DNA of 48,247 nucleotides from an uncultured Veillonellaceae bacterium (GTDB lineage Bacteria > Bacillota > Negativicutes > Selenomonadales > Selenomonadaceae): contig OMZT01000021.1 in NCBI GenBank assembly GCA_900315615.1, forward strand, positions 1-48,247, in the 5' to 3' direction. The notes beneath the pieces were generated by a model, which worked only from the letters and a program-made list of their open reading frames with translations, made no database searches and had not been told where the DNA came from. Positions 1-6,836 of this stretch are shown one piece after another; the stretch's first letter is position 1; each line of letters opens with the position of its first letter. A program made the translations under genes and the position numbers.

Positions 1-58
1 ATTATAGACGTGAGCAATTCAGGAAATAGAGCACAAGATAAAGCAGATTGATATAGCG

Positions 59-265
59 ATGAGCGTGCTTGACGATATCGACAAGCGCATAGTAAAGGAG
101 TGCTACATAAACCACAGGTACTATTATCAGGCAGGCGAGATTGTCGGCTTAAGCGAGAAGTGGACGGCACAGAGAGCACAGAGAGCTGTGAAAGAAATGT
201 CTTGCGTGCTCTTTGGGCATAAGGCTGTACAATACAGCTTGTTCGTATTTGCTGACTGTGGATAA
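59..265 (+). CDS. Phage HTH regulator, C-terminal part (RinA/ArpU/sigma-like)
   Basis: This 68-residue reading frame has the composition of the C-terminal DNA-binding part of small phage late-gene regulators. A basic, aromatic helix (residues about 13-25, containing INHRYYYQ) is followed by a helix-turn-helix-like stretch (GEIVGLSEKWTAQRAQRAVK) ending in LFG. Its place just ahead of the terminase genes is where such transcriptional activators sit in Firmicute phages. The frame is open upstream back to a stop at 11-13, so the ATG at 59 may not be a real start: residues encoded from 14 on (AIQEIEHKIKQIDIA) continue the helical pattern. The N-terminal part is either outside the window in another frame or lost by a frameshift. 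The family assignment rests on pattern and position only. Confidence 0.5.
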   Translation: MSVLDDIDKRIVKECYINHRYYYQAGEIVGLSEKWTAQRAQRAVKEMSCVLFGHKAVQYSLFVFADCG

Positions 266-388
266 ATCTTGTGGATAATAAAAATGGGCAAATACTTCCG
301 ATTTTGTTCCGATTTGAACGGGTAAATACAGGGCTTTTTTAGCCTATGTACGTGATATAATGATAGTGTCAAATGAATAGGACAAAAG

Positions 389-419
389 AAAACCGCAAGG
401 CAATACGCCAAGCGGTTTT
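389..419 (+). terminator. Nested perfect hairpin
   Basis: An 8-bp perfect stem (AAAACCGC at 389-396 with GCGGTTTT at 412-419) encloses a second GGC/GCC stem (399-401 with 407-409), separated by symmetric AA/AA bulges. It lies in the gene-free stretch 266-516 after the regulator. There is no clear T-run after it (only the TTTT at the end of the stem), so termination is plausible but unproven. An operator or RNA structure is the alternative. Nothing else was recognised in 266-463. Confidence 0.45.
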
Positions 420-463
420 ACTAGCATAAGAAAAAAATTCCCTTCAAAACATGAAAAAATGTA

Positions 464-492
464 TTGACAAAACAAGACAGATTTGATATACT
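464..492 (+). promoter_or_regulatory. Sigma-70 promoter for the 44-aa ORF
   Basis: The -35 box TTGACA (464-469) and -10 box TATACT (487-492) are separated by 17 bp, which is close to the housekeeping consensus. Transcription would begin near 499 and lead directly into a Shine-Dalgarno site (AGGAGG at 503-508) and the GTG of the small ORF at 517. This is one of the best promoter matches in the phage region. Confidence 0.8.
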
Positions 493-516
493 TTATCATG
501 AAAGGAGGGATGAGAT

Positions 517-651
517 GTGGTAATTGATAACGATACAACCGAAAAGATAATCGATGTATTAGGAATCATGAGTACATTCGATTGGATGGTCGGTAAAATC
601 AAAAAGCTCTATGAAAAACTTCGTAAGCACGGCAAGCACGAGCGAAAGTAA
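517..651 (+). CDS. Small basic protein of unknown function (44 aa)
   Basis: A GTG start at 517 lies 8 nt after AGGAGG (503-508); the earlier ATG at 510 gives only a five-codon frame. The product has an acidic N-terminus (residues 3-10), a central hydrophobic stretch (IIDVLGIMSTFDWMV) and a strongly basic lysine/arginine/histidine-rich tail. It would form an amphipathic rather than a clear membrane-spanning helix. It has its own near-consensus promoter (464-492) and is followed by a long stem-loop (662-701), so it looks like an independent one-gene transcript inside an otherwise gene-poor stretch. I do not recognise a family. A small phage regulator or a toxic peptide are possibilities, with no direct evidence for either. 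Confidence 0.55.
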   Translation: MVIDNDTTEKIIDVLGIMSTFDWMVGKIKKLYEKLRKHGKHERK

Positions 652-661
652 AACATAGAGC

Positions 662-701
662 TTAAGGGAGGAAGGGGAGCTAAGCTTCCCTTATCCCTTA
701 A
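662..701 (+). terminator. Long stem-loop after the small ORF
   Basis: An inner 10-bp arm (672-681 with 683-692, one G-U pair, centred on A682) extends through a small internal loop into an outer 7-bp arm (TTAAGGG 662-668 with CCCTTAA 695-701). It lies 10 bp after the stop of the 44-aa ORF. It would end that transcript, although the downstream run is AT-rich rather than a pure T-tract. Confidence 0.6.
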
Positions 702-726
702 TAAATTATACCACATCTCTTGAAAT

Positions 727-888
727 ATGAAAATCAATCTTATATTGACGTTGGCGATATCCTATTTCCTTATTGGGCATATCATGGATTCAAATGTAGA
801 CTGGATGATATGGCTGAATGGAGCGGCATTCGGCGTGCTCTTGGCATATTGGTCGAATTACTTGAGAAGGAAGTTTGATCATGAGTGA
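727..888 (+). CDS. Small two-helix membrane protein (53 aa)
   Basis: The frame starts at ATG 727 and ends at the TGA at 886-888, overlapping the next gene by 8 bases. Two hydrophobic segments are visible (about residues 4-19 and 28-43, the second containing WLNGAAFGVLLAYW), followed by a basic end (LRRKFDHE). This is the topology of a small integral membrane protein with cytoplasmic basic ends. No strong Shine-Dalgarno site precedes the ATG, which lowers confidence. Small holin-like or superinfection-type membrane proteins occur in phages, but it lies before the terminase genes, not in a lysis cassette, so no function is assigned. Confidence 0.5.
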   Translation: MKINLILTLAISYFLIGHIMDSNVDWMIWLNGAAFGVLLAYWSNYLRRKFDHE

Positions 889-1072
889 GCATGAAGGATG
901 GGGCGGGGCGCGTAAAGGTGCTGGTCGTCCAAAAGGAATGACAAAACAGGAGGGCACACGAAAGCAACGACAGCTTCGCGCATACGATGATGAATGGGAG
1001 ATTATCAAGGAGTTCGCACATATATTAAAGTATGACCCAAAACGCGCAAAGCGTATGATGGAGCTTGGATAA
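881..1072 (+). CDS. Small phage protein with basic GARKGAGRPKG motif
   Basis: The 63-residue product starts at ATG 881, about 10 nt after AGAAGG; an in-frame TTG at 875 is a less likely start. The N-terminus carries WGGARKGAGRPKGMTK, a glycine/basic AT-hook-like segment common in small phage and mobile-element proteins. A short helical region follows (residues 30-60, DDEWEIIKEFAHILKYD). This is the layout of a small DNA-binding protein, possibly ribbon-helix-helix-like. It overlaps the preceding membrane-protein gene by 8 bases and is closed by a terminator-like hairpin at 1089-1114. The exact role is unknown. Confidence 0.6.
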   Translation: MSEHEGWGGARKGAGRPKGMTKQEGTRKQRQLRAYDDEWEIIKEFAHILKYDPKRAKRMMELG

Positions 1073-1088
1073 AAATCGAATGCGACAG

Positions 1089-1114
1089 GGCACTTGCAAT
1101 AGCAGGTGCCTTTT
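1089..1114 (+). terminator. Intrinsic terminator before terminase genes
   Basis: A 9-bp stem (1089-1097 with 1102-1110, one G-T pair) with an AATA loop is followed by TTTT at 1111-1114. It separates the small early ORFs from the terminase operon and is the first of three hairpin-plus-T intercistronic elements in this prophage. Confidence 0.7.
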
Positions 1115-1156
1115 GTATTGCACTTTGGATAAGAGAAATGAAAAGGCGGGAGGGCG

Positions 1157-1615
1157 ATGAACGATGAAAACCTGAAACCACAGAATAAGCGAACAAAGAG
1201 CGAACAACGAGAAATCGCTCGAAAAGGTGGCATTGCTTCCGGAAAGTCCCGCAGGCTGAAAAAAGCCATTACGGACGTCGCAAAGATGATTGGAAATCTC
1301 CCGCGTCATGGCGGCGATCCGTCGGACCTTTCGAGCCTTGACGATGCGATTGCTGCAAATGCGAACCTCACGGTTGATAGCATGATTCTCTTGAAACTCG
1401 CAGAAAAGGCGATGAAGGGTGACGCAAAGGCTATCGAGCTCTATTTCCGTATTCGTAGCGGAGAATTCTCCGGCAAGGATACGGAGCGGGCAGCGAACGT
1501 CGCGAAAATCCGTGCGGAGACGAAGGCCATCAAGGAGACGAATCCGAGTGAGGCGCAGACCAGCGTCGTCATCGTGGACAACATCCCAGACGTGACGGAG
1601 GGAGGTCAATCATGA
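1157..1615 (+). CDS. terS: Phage terminase small subunit
   Basis: This 152-aa protein precedes and overlaps the large-subunit gene (ATGA, 1612-1615), the standard order of a packaging module. The small subunit recognises phage DNA and hands it to the large-subunit motor. The N-terminal third is basic, with a KGG-type segment (IARKGGIASGKSRR, residues about 21-34) of the sort seen in small terminases and other DNA-binding phage proteins. A helical middle part (residues 70-110) would serve oligomerisation. The ATG at 1157 follows GGGAGGG with only 2-3 nt spacing, shorter than usual. The call rests on size, basic N-terminus and position. Confidence 0.8.
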   Translation: MNDENLKPQNKRTKSEQREIARKGGIASGKSRRLKKAITDVAKMIGNLPRHGGDPSDLSSLDDAIAANANLTVDSMILLKLAEKAMKGDAKAIELYFRIRSGEFSGKDTERAANVAKIRAETKAIKETNPSEAQTSVVIVDNIPDVTEGGQS

Positions 1616-2877
1616 TTCGTAGAGAACTAGATACCCTCATCGCTCCGTCGTTCTATGGCCTCTATCATGATGTAAAGCGGCACGACCATACGCATTATTG
1701 GCTGTCCGGCGGGCGCGGTTCGGCAAAGAGCTCGTTCGTGAGCCTCATCATCCCGCTTGGCATGATGGCACATCACGACCGTAACGCCGTGGTGTTTCGT
1801 CGGTACGGTTCCTACTTGCGCGACAGCGTTTTTTCGCAGATTATTTGGGCGCTTGACGTGCTGGGGGTGCTGCACCTTTGGCGCGTCCAGAAAAGCCCGA
1901 TGCAGATGGTGTTCCGGCGGACCGGGCAGAGGATTCTTTTCCGTGGCATGGATGACCCTATTAAGAGCAAGTCCATCAAGACGGAAAACGGATATTTCGC
2001 CTATATCTGGTACGAGGAAACCGCAGAGTTTGAATCGATGGATGCCATCGATACCGTCAACGTCTCGTTGATGCGCGGCGGCGATGAATTCTGGGTGTTC
2101 TATTCGTACAACCCACCGAAAAGTAAAAATTCGTGGGTGAACGTCGAATCGGAAATCCCACGCGTGGACAAGCTCGTGCACAAAAGCACGTATCGCACGG
2201 TGCCGCCCGAATGGGTTGGCGAGCCGTTCCTCATCGAAGCGGAATATGTGAAAGAGCACAATCCGCAGAAATATGAGTGGATGTATGATGGCAAGGCCAT
2301 CGGCACGGGCGGCGAAGTGTTCCGCAACGTGAAAGTGCGTGAGATTACGGATGATGAAATCCGGCGCTTCGACGATTTCCGACGCGGCCTTGACTGGGGG
2401 TATGGGCATGACCCTTTCACGTACATCGTCGGAAATTACGACAAGCGGCATCGGCGGCTGTATATTTTCTTCGAGCGCTACAGCTTGAACGTCAGCAACC
2501 AGCAGGCGGCTGCATGGGTACGCGAAGAAAATGTCCTCAATCAGCTCGTCTACTGCGATAGCGCCGAGCCGAAGTCGATTGCCTACTTGCAGGGCGAGGG
2601 GATCAACGCGCTCCCGGCCGACAAATACGCGGGGAGCCGCACGGAGGGATATTCTTTCATGAGCGACGATATCGATGAAATCATCATCGATCCTGTCCGT
2701 TGCCCGAATGCCGCCCGCGAATTTGTTGGATACGAGCTCGAAGCCGACCGATACGGGAACTTCAAGAGCAAATACCCCGACGGCAACGACCATACGATTG
2801 ACGCCGTACATTACGCCTTGAACGACGACATTGCGCACGTCTTCGTGCCGCAAGTTGGGCGGCAGCATGTATTCTGA
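1612..2877 (+). CDS. terL: Phage terminase large subunit
   Basis: This 421-aa ATPase/nuclease drives DNA into the prohead and cuts the concatemer. Walker A is GGRGSAKS (residues 33-40). A Walker B-like strand ends in YEE with acidic residues E135/E136. The C-terminal RNase H-like nuclease shows its three expected acidic positions: D261 (in LDWGYG), D316 (in YCDS) and D397 (in HTIDAVHYAL). Length and motifs fit the PBSX/Terminase_3 family. It starts inside the terS stop and is followed 14 bp later by the portal gene, whose Shine-Dalgarno site (GGAGGTGG) lies in the gap. It appears intact, so loss of phage function lies elsewhere. Confidence 0.95.
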   Translation: MIRRELDTLIAPSFYGLYHDVKRHDHTHYWLSGGRGSAKSSFVSLIIPLGMMAHHDRNAVVFRRYGSYLRDSVFSQIIWALDVLGVLHLWRVQKSPMQMVFRRTGQRILFRGMDDPIKSKSIKTENGYFAYIWYEETAEFESMDAIDTVNVSLMRGGDEFWVFYSYNPPKSKNSWVNVESEIPRVDKLVHKSTYRTVPPEWVGEPFLIEAEYVKEHNPQKYEWMYDGKAIGTGGEVFRNVKVREITDDEIRRFDDFRRGLDWGYGHDPFTYIVGNYDKRHRRLYIFFERYSLNVSNQQAAAWVREENVLNQLVYCDSAEPKSIAYLQGEGINALPADKYAGSRTEGYSFMSDDIDEIIIDPVRCPNAAREFVGYELEADRYGNFKSKYPDGNDHTIDAVHYALNDDIAHVFVPQVGRQHVF

Positions 2878-2891
2878 TAGGAGGTGGCAGC

Positions 2892-4310
2892 ATGTCGATT
2901 CTGACAAATTCTGTGACGGATAGGGACTACGACCTCCTGTATGACGCCTATACGGGCTCGGGAGGATTTCTCGACGGTTCGTATCTCTTTCGTCACAAGC
3001 GCGAGGACGTACGGGATTTCGATATCCGACGAAAGCAGGCATGCTATTCGAACTTCACGCGCGTCATCGTCAACAGCCTTGTGAATCCGATTTTCAAGAA
3101 GACGATCGTGCGCGACTACGATGGAAACACGATGCTCGACGCGTTTGTCAATGACGTGGATGGCCTCGGCACGTCGCTCACGTCGTTCATGCACAAGGCA
3201 GCGAAATGGGCAAGACTTTACAGCAAAGTGTTCCTTGTAATGGACAACTTCACCGATGAACAGATGGCCGGCAACCGGCAGGACGCTATCGAGCACCGGC
3301 AGTTTCCGTATCTGTACATCGTGCGTCCGAACCAAGTGACGGATTTCGTCTGTGACAAGTACGGACGTTTTTCGTCTTTCTCGTATCGCGTGCGCTCGAC
3401 GATGAGCAAGACCGACCTCCGAGAGGACGCGAAAAGCGACGAATGGACATGGACGGAGGGCGTTTGGCGCGTGAAGCATGACGACCAGACGGTAAGCTCG
3501 GGAGAAAACAGTCTGGGTCTTGTTCCTGTCGTGACGCTTTCGGCCATCGACGATGAAGACGACAATCCGTTGCCTGTGCCGGATATGCTTCATATCGCTC
3601 GCGAGAATCGAGACCTTTATAATCGCGACAGCGAGAAGCGTGAGATTCTTCGAAACCAGTGCTTTCCGGTGCTTGTCTATCCCATGACGCAGAACGCGGC
3701 CTATCAGGCAAAGCAGGCGCAGGAAAACGGCGAGCCCTTCACGCTCGACATCGGCACGAACAACATGCTGAACGTCGACGCGAACGCGAGCCACATGCCG
3801 GCGTTCATCGCGCCGCCCATGGAGCCCGTGCAGATGCTCCAGACGGAGATGGAACGTCTCATCGAAGATATGTTCCGTCAGGCGAATCTCACGAGCGTTC
3901 TTGCCATCCAGACGAAACAGTCTGGTGTGGCAAAGCAATGGGACTTCGAGGAAACGACGAACACGCTTGCCGACGCAGCGGAAAACTGCGAGAATGCGGA
4001 AAAGCGTATTTTCGGCCTTTTCCTTCGATGGACAAACACGGACGTGCGGGATCTCAAAATCAAATATCCGCGCACGTTCAACATCACGGACGTCGAAGAT
4101 GAGCTCCAAAAGGCGCAGCAGATGAAAGACCTGCTTGTCGGCGGCAATATCGTCCGCAGGGAAATCGACCGCAAAGCCGCACAGGTGTATTTCGCCGACA
4201 TCGACGATGCGCACTATGATGACGTCATGGATGAAATCGAGCAAGAGCCGGAAGAAACGCAGCGCATCAAAAGCGAGCAAGCGGCAGCGGTGACGAACGA
4301 GGAGGCATAA
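2892..4310 (+). CDS. Phage portal protein
   Basis: The 472-aa product sits between the large terminase and the gp7/MuF gene, where the portal is encoded in SPP1-like and related phages. It forms the dodecameric ring at the head vertex through which DNA is packed. Visible features are an N-terminal YDAYTGSGGFLDG segment, a central segment rich in aromatic residues with PFTLDIG and PVQMLQTEMERL (about residues 280-315), and an acidic, helical C-terminus (DEIEQEPEETQ) typical of portal tails. GGAGGTGG 8 nt upstream supports ATG 2892. It ends 3 bp before the next ATG. The frame is open throughout, with no sign of decay. Confidence 0.88.
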   Translation: MSILTNSVTDRDYDLLYDAYTGSGGFLDGSYLFRHKREDVRDFDIRRKQACYSNFTRVIVNSLVNPIFKKTIVRDYDGNTMLDAFVNDVDGLGTSLTSFMHKAAKWARLYSKVFLVMDNFTDEQMAGNRQDAIEHRQFPYLYIVRPNQVTDFVCDKYGRFSSFSYRVRSTMSKTDLREDAKSDEWTWTEGVWRVKHDDQTVSSGENSLGLVPVVTLSAIDDEDDNPLPVPDMLHIARENRDLYNRDSEKREILRNQCFPVLVYPMTQNAAYQAKQAQENGEPFTLDIGTNNMLNVDANASHMPAFIAPPMEPVQMLQTEMERLIEDMFRQANLTSVLAIQTKQSGVAKQWDFEETTNTLADAAENCENAEKRIFGLFLRWTNTDVRDLKIKYPRTFNITDVEDELQKAQQMKDLLVGGNIVRREIDRKAAQVYFADIDDAHYDDVMDEIEQEPEETQRIKSEQAAAVTNEEA

Positions 4311-4313
4311 CGC

Positions 4314-5990
4314 ATGGCGGGCTTTAGCGAAGAAAACTTTCAAAATGAAGTCCGCGAAATCCTCAAGGACTACTCAAAAGCGTATCAGGATGCCGGCGAA
4401 AAGGTGATTGCGTCCGTGCTGGACAAAATCCATAACGGCGAACCTGTCACGAAAGCCGTACATGAAGCACTTTCCGAAACGGGATTCCAGGCAACTTATG
4501 ACAAAGCCGTTACGGATGTCGTCCTGCTTGCCGCTTGCGCGGGCTATGGTGTACGTCCTGAGATGCTCACGGAAGTCTCGCAGAAAACGCTCACGCGCCA
4601 CTTGCTCGATGATGCATGGGCGGAGGACAATGTCAAGCTGTCCCGCCGGCTTCATACGCTCGACGTGGAAAAGCGTGTGGCACAAACCATCCAGACGGCG
4701 ATGCGGAGCGCCAAGACCATCCGCGACACGGCTATGGAGCTCTACGATGGATACAATACGGGCGACGGCGTCATCGACCGTTCGCATCTCACACGCCAGC
4801 TCGGCAAGATCGTCAGCCTTGCGCGCACGGCGCTCTCCGGCGATGAAGAAGCGGCAAGGGAAGTGCGAAAAGCCGCCCGCAAGGTCAAGCAGTATGCGTT
4901 GAACCTCCAAACGACGAATCTCCGAACGGCATACGCCGAGCTCGCGGACGTTTGCGGGGACGCGCTCACGGAAAAGGCGCTGAACCGCGCCGTGCGTGCG
5001 GCCATCGAAGAGCGCACGCGCTACCATGCGGAACGAATCGCGCGAACGGAAGCTGCCCGCGCCTGGTACGATGGTTACATTGCCCGCACGCAGGATGATG
5101 ACGATGTCTGGGGGTATCGATGGGTGCTTTCCAGCCGTCACGCGCTTGTGCCGTTCGACCAATGCGACGTTTGCGCGAACGCGAATGTCGGCTATGGCAA
5201 AGGCGTATATCCGAAGAACCGCGTCCCGAGCATCCCGCGCCATCCTCATTGTATGTGCTCGCTCGTTGATGTCATTGTGGGCGAGACCGAAGGCCAAAGC
5301 CGCAAGATGAACGAGGACGGCGCACGGAGCTACATCGACAGCCTTGACGATCACCAGCTCATGCAGCTCTTTGGCGAGGGCGGCAGGGAAGCGTACAAGA
5401 ACGGCGGCGACTGGCAGAATCTTCTCCGAGGGTGGGATGGATTTGTCGAGCCAGTGAGCCGGTTGAACCCGAAACTTTTCGAGATGGAAGAGTGGATAAA
5501 TACAGGCGAAAATGGTAAAATTGAAGCAGGAGAATTCCAAACGAAAGCCGACCCGATGAGGGATGTTCTTGGTCCAGCCGAGAAAACGAATCCGAAACAA
5601 CTTCAGGCCTTCAAAGAAGAACTTCACATCCTTGGCGTTGAATTGCGTCGTCCAGACGAAGAGAAACTAGCGTATGAGCCTAGTACAGAAATGGGAAAAC
5701 CTGGGATTGTGATTATTTCAAAGGGCGCAAGTTACAGCGCTTGGGTTCATGAAATGACGCACGTCCGAGATGATCATGCGGACGGTTGGTTGGGGCTTTC
5801 GGTTTTGATGAACGCAGCTAAAAGTTATGGACTTGAGAAACACGCATACGCGCAAGAAATAAAATTGGCGAAGAAGCTTCCGTTGAAAGAGCGGAAGCGT
5901 GTGATTTCTATATTGAAGAAGAATTTGGCAGAAGAGAGGCGACATTATTATGGAGTGGAACGCAATGATCAAAGCGATGAAAAGCGGTGA
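4314..5990 (+). CDS. MuF/SPP1 gp7-type head protein fused to zincin-like toxin domain
   Basis: The 558-aa protein has two parts. Residues 1 to about 330 look like the gp7/MuF minor head protein that follows the portal: helical, with the cysteine/histidine signature DQCDVC (C284, C287) and RHPHCMC (H310-C315). Residues about 395-558 form a separate domain with HEMTH (H479-H483), an HExxH zinc-protease motif. E515 in AYAQEI, 32 residues after H483, is a plausible third zinc ligand, and the preceding GKPGIVIIS/SYSAWV strand fits a zincin fold. Fusion of MuF to C-terminal toxin domains is a known phage polymorphic-toxin layout; zincin-like toxin domains (Tox-MPTase type) are known in such systems. 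GC drops in this domain, and a candidate immunity gene overlaps its end. The toxin role is inference; the gp7 role alone would be structural. Confidence 0.85.
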   Translation: MAGFSEENFQNEVREILKDYSKAYQDAGEKVIASVLDKIHNGEPVTKAVHEALSETGFQATYDKAVTDVVLLAACAGYGVRPEMLTEVSQKTLTRHLLDDAWAEDNVKLSRRLHTLDVEKRVAQTIQTAMRSAKTIRDTAMELYDGYNTGDGVIDRSHLTRQLGKIVSLARTALSGDEEAAREVRKAARKVKQYALNLQTTNLRTAYAELADVCGDALTEKALNRAVRAAIEERTRYHAERIARTEAARAWYDGYIARTQDDDDVWGYRWVLSSRHALVPFDQCDVCANANVGYGKGVYPKNRVPSIPRHPHCMCSLVDVIVGETEGQSRKMNEDGARSYIDSLDDHQLMQLFGEGGREAYKNGGDWQNLLRGWDGFVEPVSRLNPKLFEMEEWINTGENGKIEAGEFQTKADPMRDVLGPAEKTNPKQLQAFKEELHILGVELRRPDEEKLAYEPSTEMGKPGIVIISKGASYSAWVHEMTHVRDDHADGWLGLSVLMNAAKSYGLEKHAYAQEIKLAKKLPLKERKRVISILKKNLAEERRHYYGVERNDQSDEKR

Positions 5991-6252
5991 CAAAGAAGCT
6001 GTTTCCTATGCTCTTCATAGTAGTGTCGCAATTTATGAAGTGAATGGAATTATCTTCACGGTTCTTCACAAGATGACGGAGTTTGGAAATGAACTTTTGA
6101 ACTTGTCAAAGAATGATGAGCTCCTTATGGGCTATCGTGTGGGTGACTTTGCTACTGCTGGATTAGATATCCTTGGAATCAAGGAGTATGAAGGCTCTTC
6201 CGAGCATGTTAAAAAGCTGATTGCTTCAAAGTTTTCATTTTATGGAGCATAG
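5950..6252 (+). CDS. Candidate immunity protein for the MuF-linked toxin
   Basis: This 100-aa acidic/neutral protein overlaps the end of the MuF-zincin gene by 41 bases (or 26 if ATG 5965 is the start, which has GGAGTGG about 6 nt before it). It has no signal peptide or membrane segment and looks like a compact alpha/beta cytosolic protein (IYEVNGIIFTVLHKMTEFG; GYRVGDFATAGLDILGI). Its low GC (37% by hand count for 6061-6120) matches the toxin domain rather than the phage backbone. A terminator at 6272-6301 closes the pair. A small gene directly after a polymorphic toxin is the usual place for the protective protein. I do not recognise the family, so the immunity role is inferred from context alone. 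Confidence 0.7.
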   Translation: MEWNAMIKAMKSGDKEAVSYALHSSVAIYEVNGIIFTVLHKMTEFGNELLNLSKNDELLMGYRVGDFATAGLDILGIKEYEGSSEHVKKLIASKFSFYGA

Positions 6253-6271
6253 TGACAATCGAATATCCGAG

Positions 6272-6301
6272 AGCACTTGCGAATATCGTGAGTGCTTTTT
6301 T
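6272..6301 (+). terminator. Intrinsic terminator after toxin/immunity pair
   Basis: An 11-bp stem (6272-6282 with 6286-6296, including two G-T pairs) with an ATA loop runs into six T residues (6296-6301). It lies 20 bp after the immunity-gene stop and ahead of the Shine-Dalgarno site of the next gene. Confidence 0.75.
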
Positions 6302-6330
6302 GATGCAAGAAATCAAGGGAGGTGGCGCGG

Positions 6331-6774
6331 ATGAAGATACTTTCTCGGGCAGATGCCTTGAAGCTGCTGCCGAGTGTTGATGTGCCAGAGGACGTCTGCA
6401 AGAAGTTCGCGGACGCGGGCATCATGACGAAGGTCGTCACGACGGATGATGATGGAGAAACGACCGTCACGTATCCATGGCAGATGGAGACGTTTGACGG
6501 CGTGCCGGACGAAGTGATCACGACGCTTTACACAGAGCTACGGAACTTCGTCGCGGACTACGCTGAGCGCGTAGCGTACAAAGATCTCGACGAGAGCGAG
6601 AAGGAGAAGCTGACAATCGCGGAATACACGGAGCTCTATGAGCGAAAGGGTGAGTGGAAGCCTGAGCGAAAAGACGTCGCTCCTCCGATCGAGCTCACGA
6701 CAGAAGACGTGCTCGCTATCTTTGCCGCCGCCTTTGCACGACGGTTCATCTACCAATGGCGAAGATACCAGTGA
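6331..6774 (+). CDS. Uncharacterised phage head-region protein (147 aa)
   Basis: ATG 6331 is preceded by GGGAGG (6318-6323) at good spacing; an in-frame GTG at 6322 would overlap that site and is rejected. The product is acidic in its first half (VDVPEDV, TTDDDGETTV) and ends in a helical region with aromatic and basic residues (FAAAFARRFIYQWRRYQ). It contains no catalytic motif that I recognise. It lies between the MuF gene and the scaffold gene, flanked by terminator-like hairpins on both sides, and has the phage block's GC-rich codon use. A small head-assembly or accessory protein is likely by position only. Confidence 0.65.
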   Translation: MKILSRADALKLLPSVDVPEDVCKKFADAGIMTKVVTTDDDGETTVTYPWQMETFDGVPDEVITTLYTELRNFVADYAERVAYKDLDESEKEKLTIAEYTELYERKGEWKPERKDVAPPIELTTEDVLAIFAAAFARRFIYQWRRYQ

Positions 6775-6812
6775 GGAGGGACACACATGAACAGGACAAG
6801 AGATTGCCCGCA

Positions 6813-6836
6813 GGTCGCAGCAATGCGGCCTTTTTT
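6813..6836 (+). terminator. Hairpin with GCAA tetraloop before scaffold gene
   Basis: A 7-bp stem (6813-6819 with 6824-6830, one G-T pair) capped by a GNRA-type GCAA loop is followed by six T residues (6831-6836). It looks like an intrinsic terminator or attenuator placed between the 147-aa gene and the scaffold start at 6865. The T-run is followed by GATGCA, exactly as after the hairpin at 6272-6301. Confidence 0.7.

Noticed and set aside
1627-3042. Long minus-strand frame opposite the large terminase
   Set aside because: The plus-strand frame carries complete terminase motifs; the reverse frame has low-complexity composition and no start context.
3659-4102. Plus-strand frame rich in R, H and G inside the portal gene
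   Set aside because: It is an out-of-frame shadow of the portal gene, without a ribosome site.
2811-4343. Long open frame on the minus strand opposite the portal gene
   Set aside because: It is a mirror of GC-rich phage coding sequence, with an arginine/histidine/valine-rich translation, no ribosome site and no family resemblance; the plus-strand portal gene explains the sequence.
4374-5627. Minus-strand frame opposite the MuF gene
   Set aside because: It is explained by GC-rich third positions of the real gene, and it ends where the composition drops.
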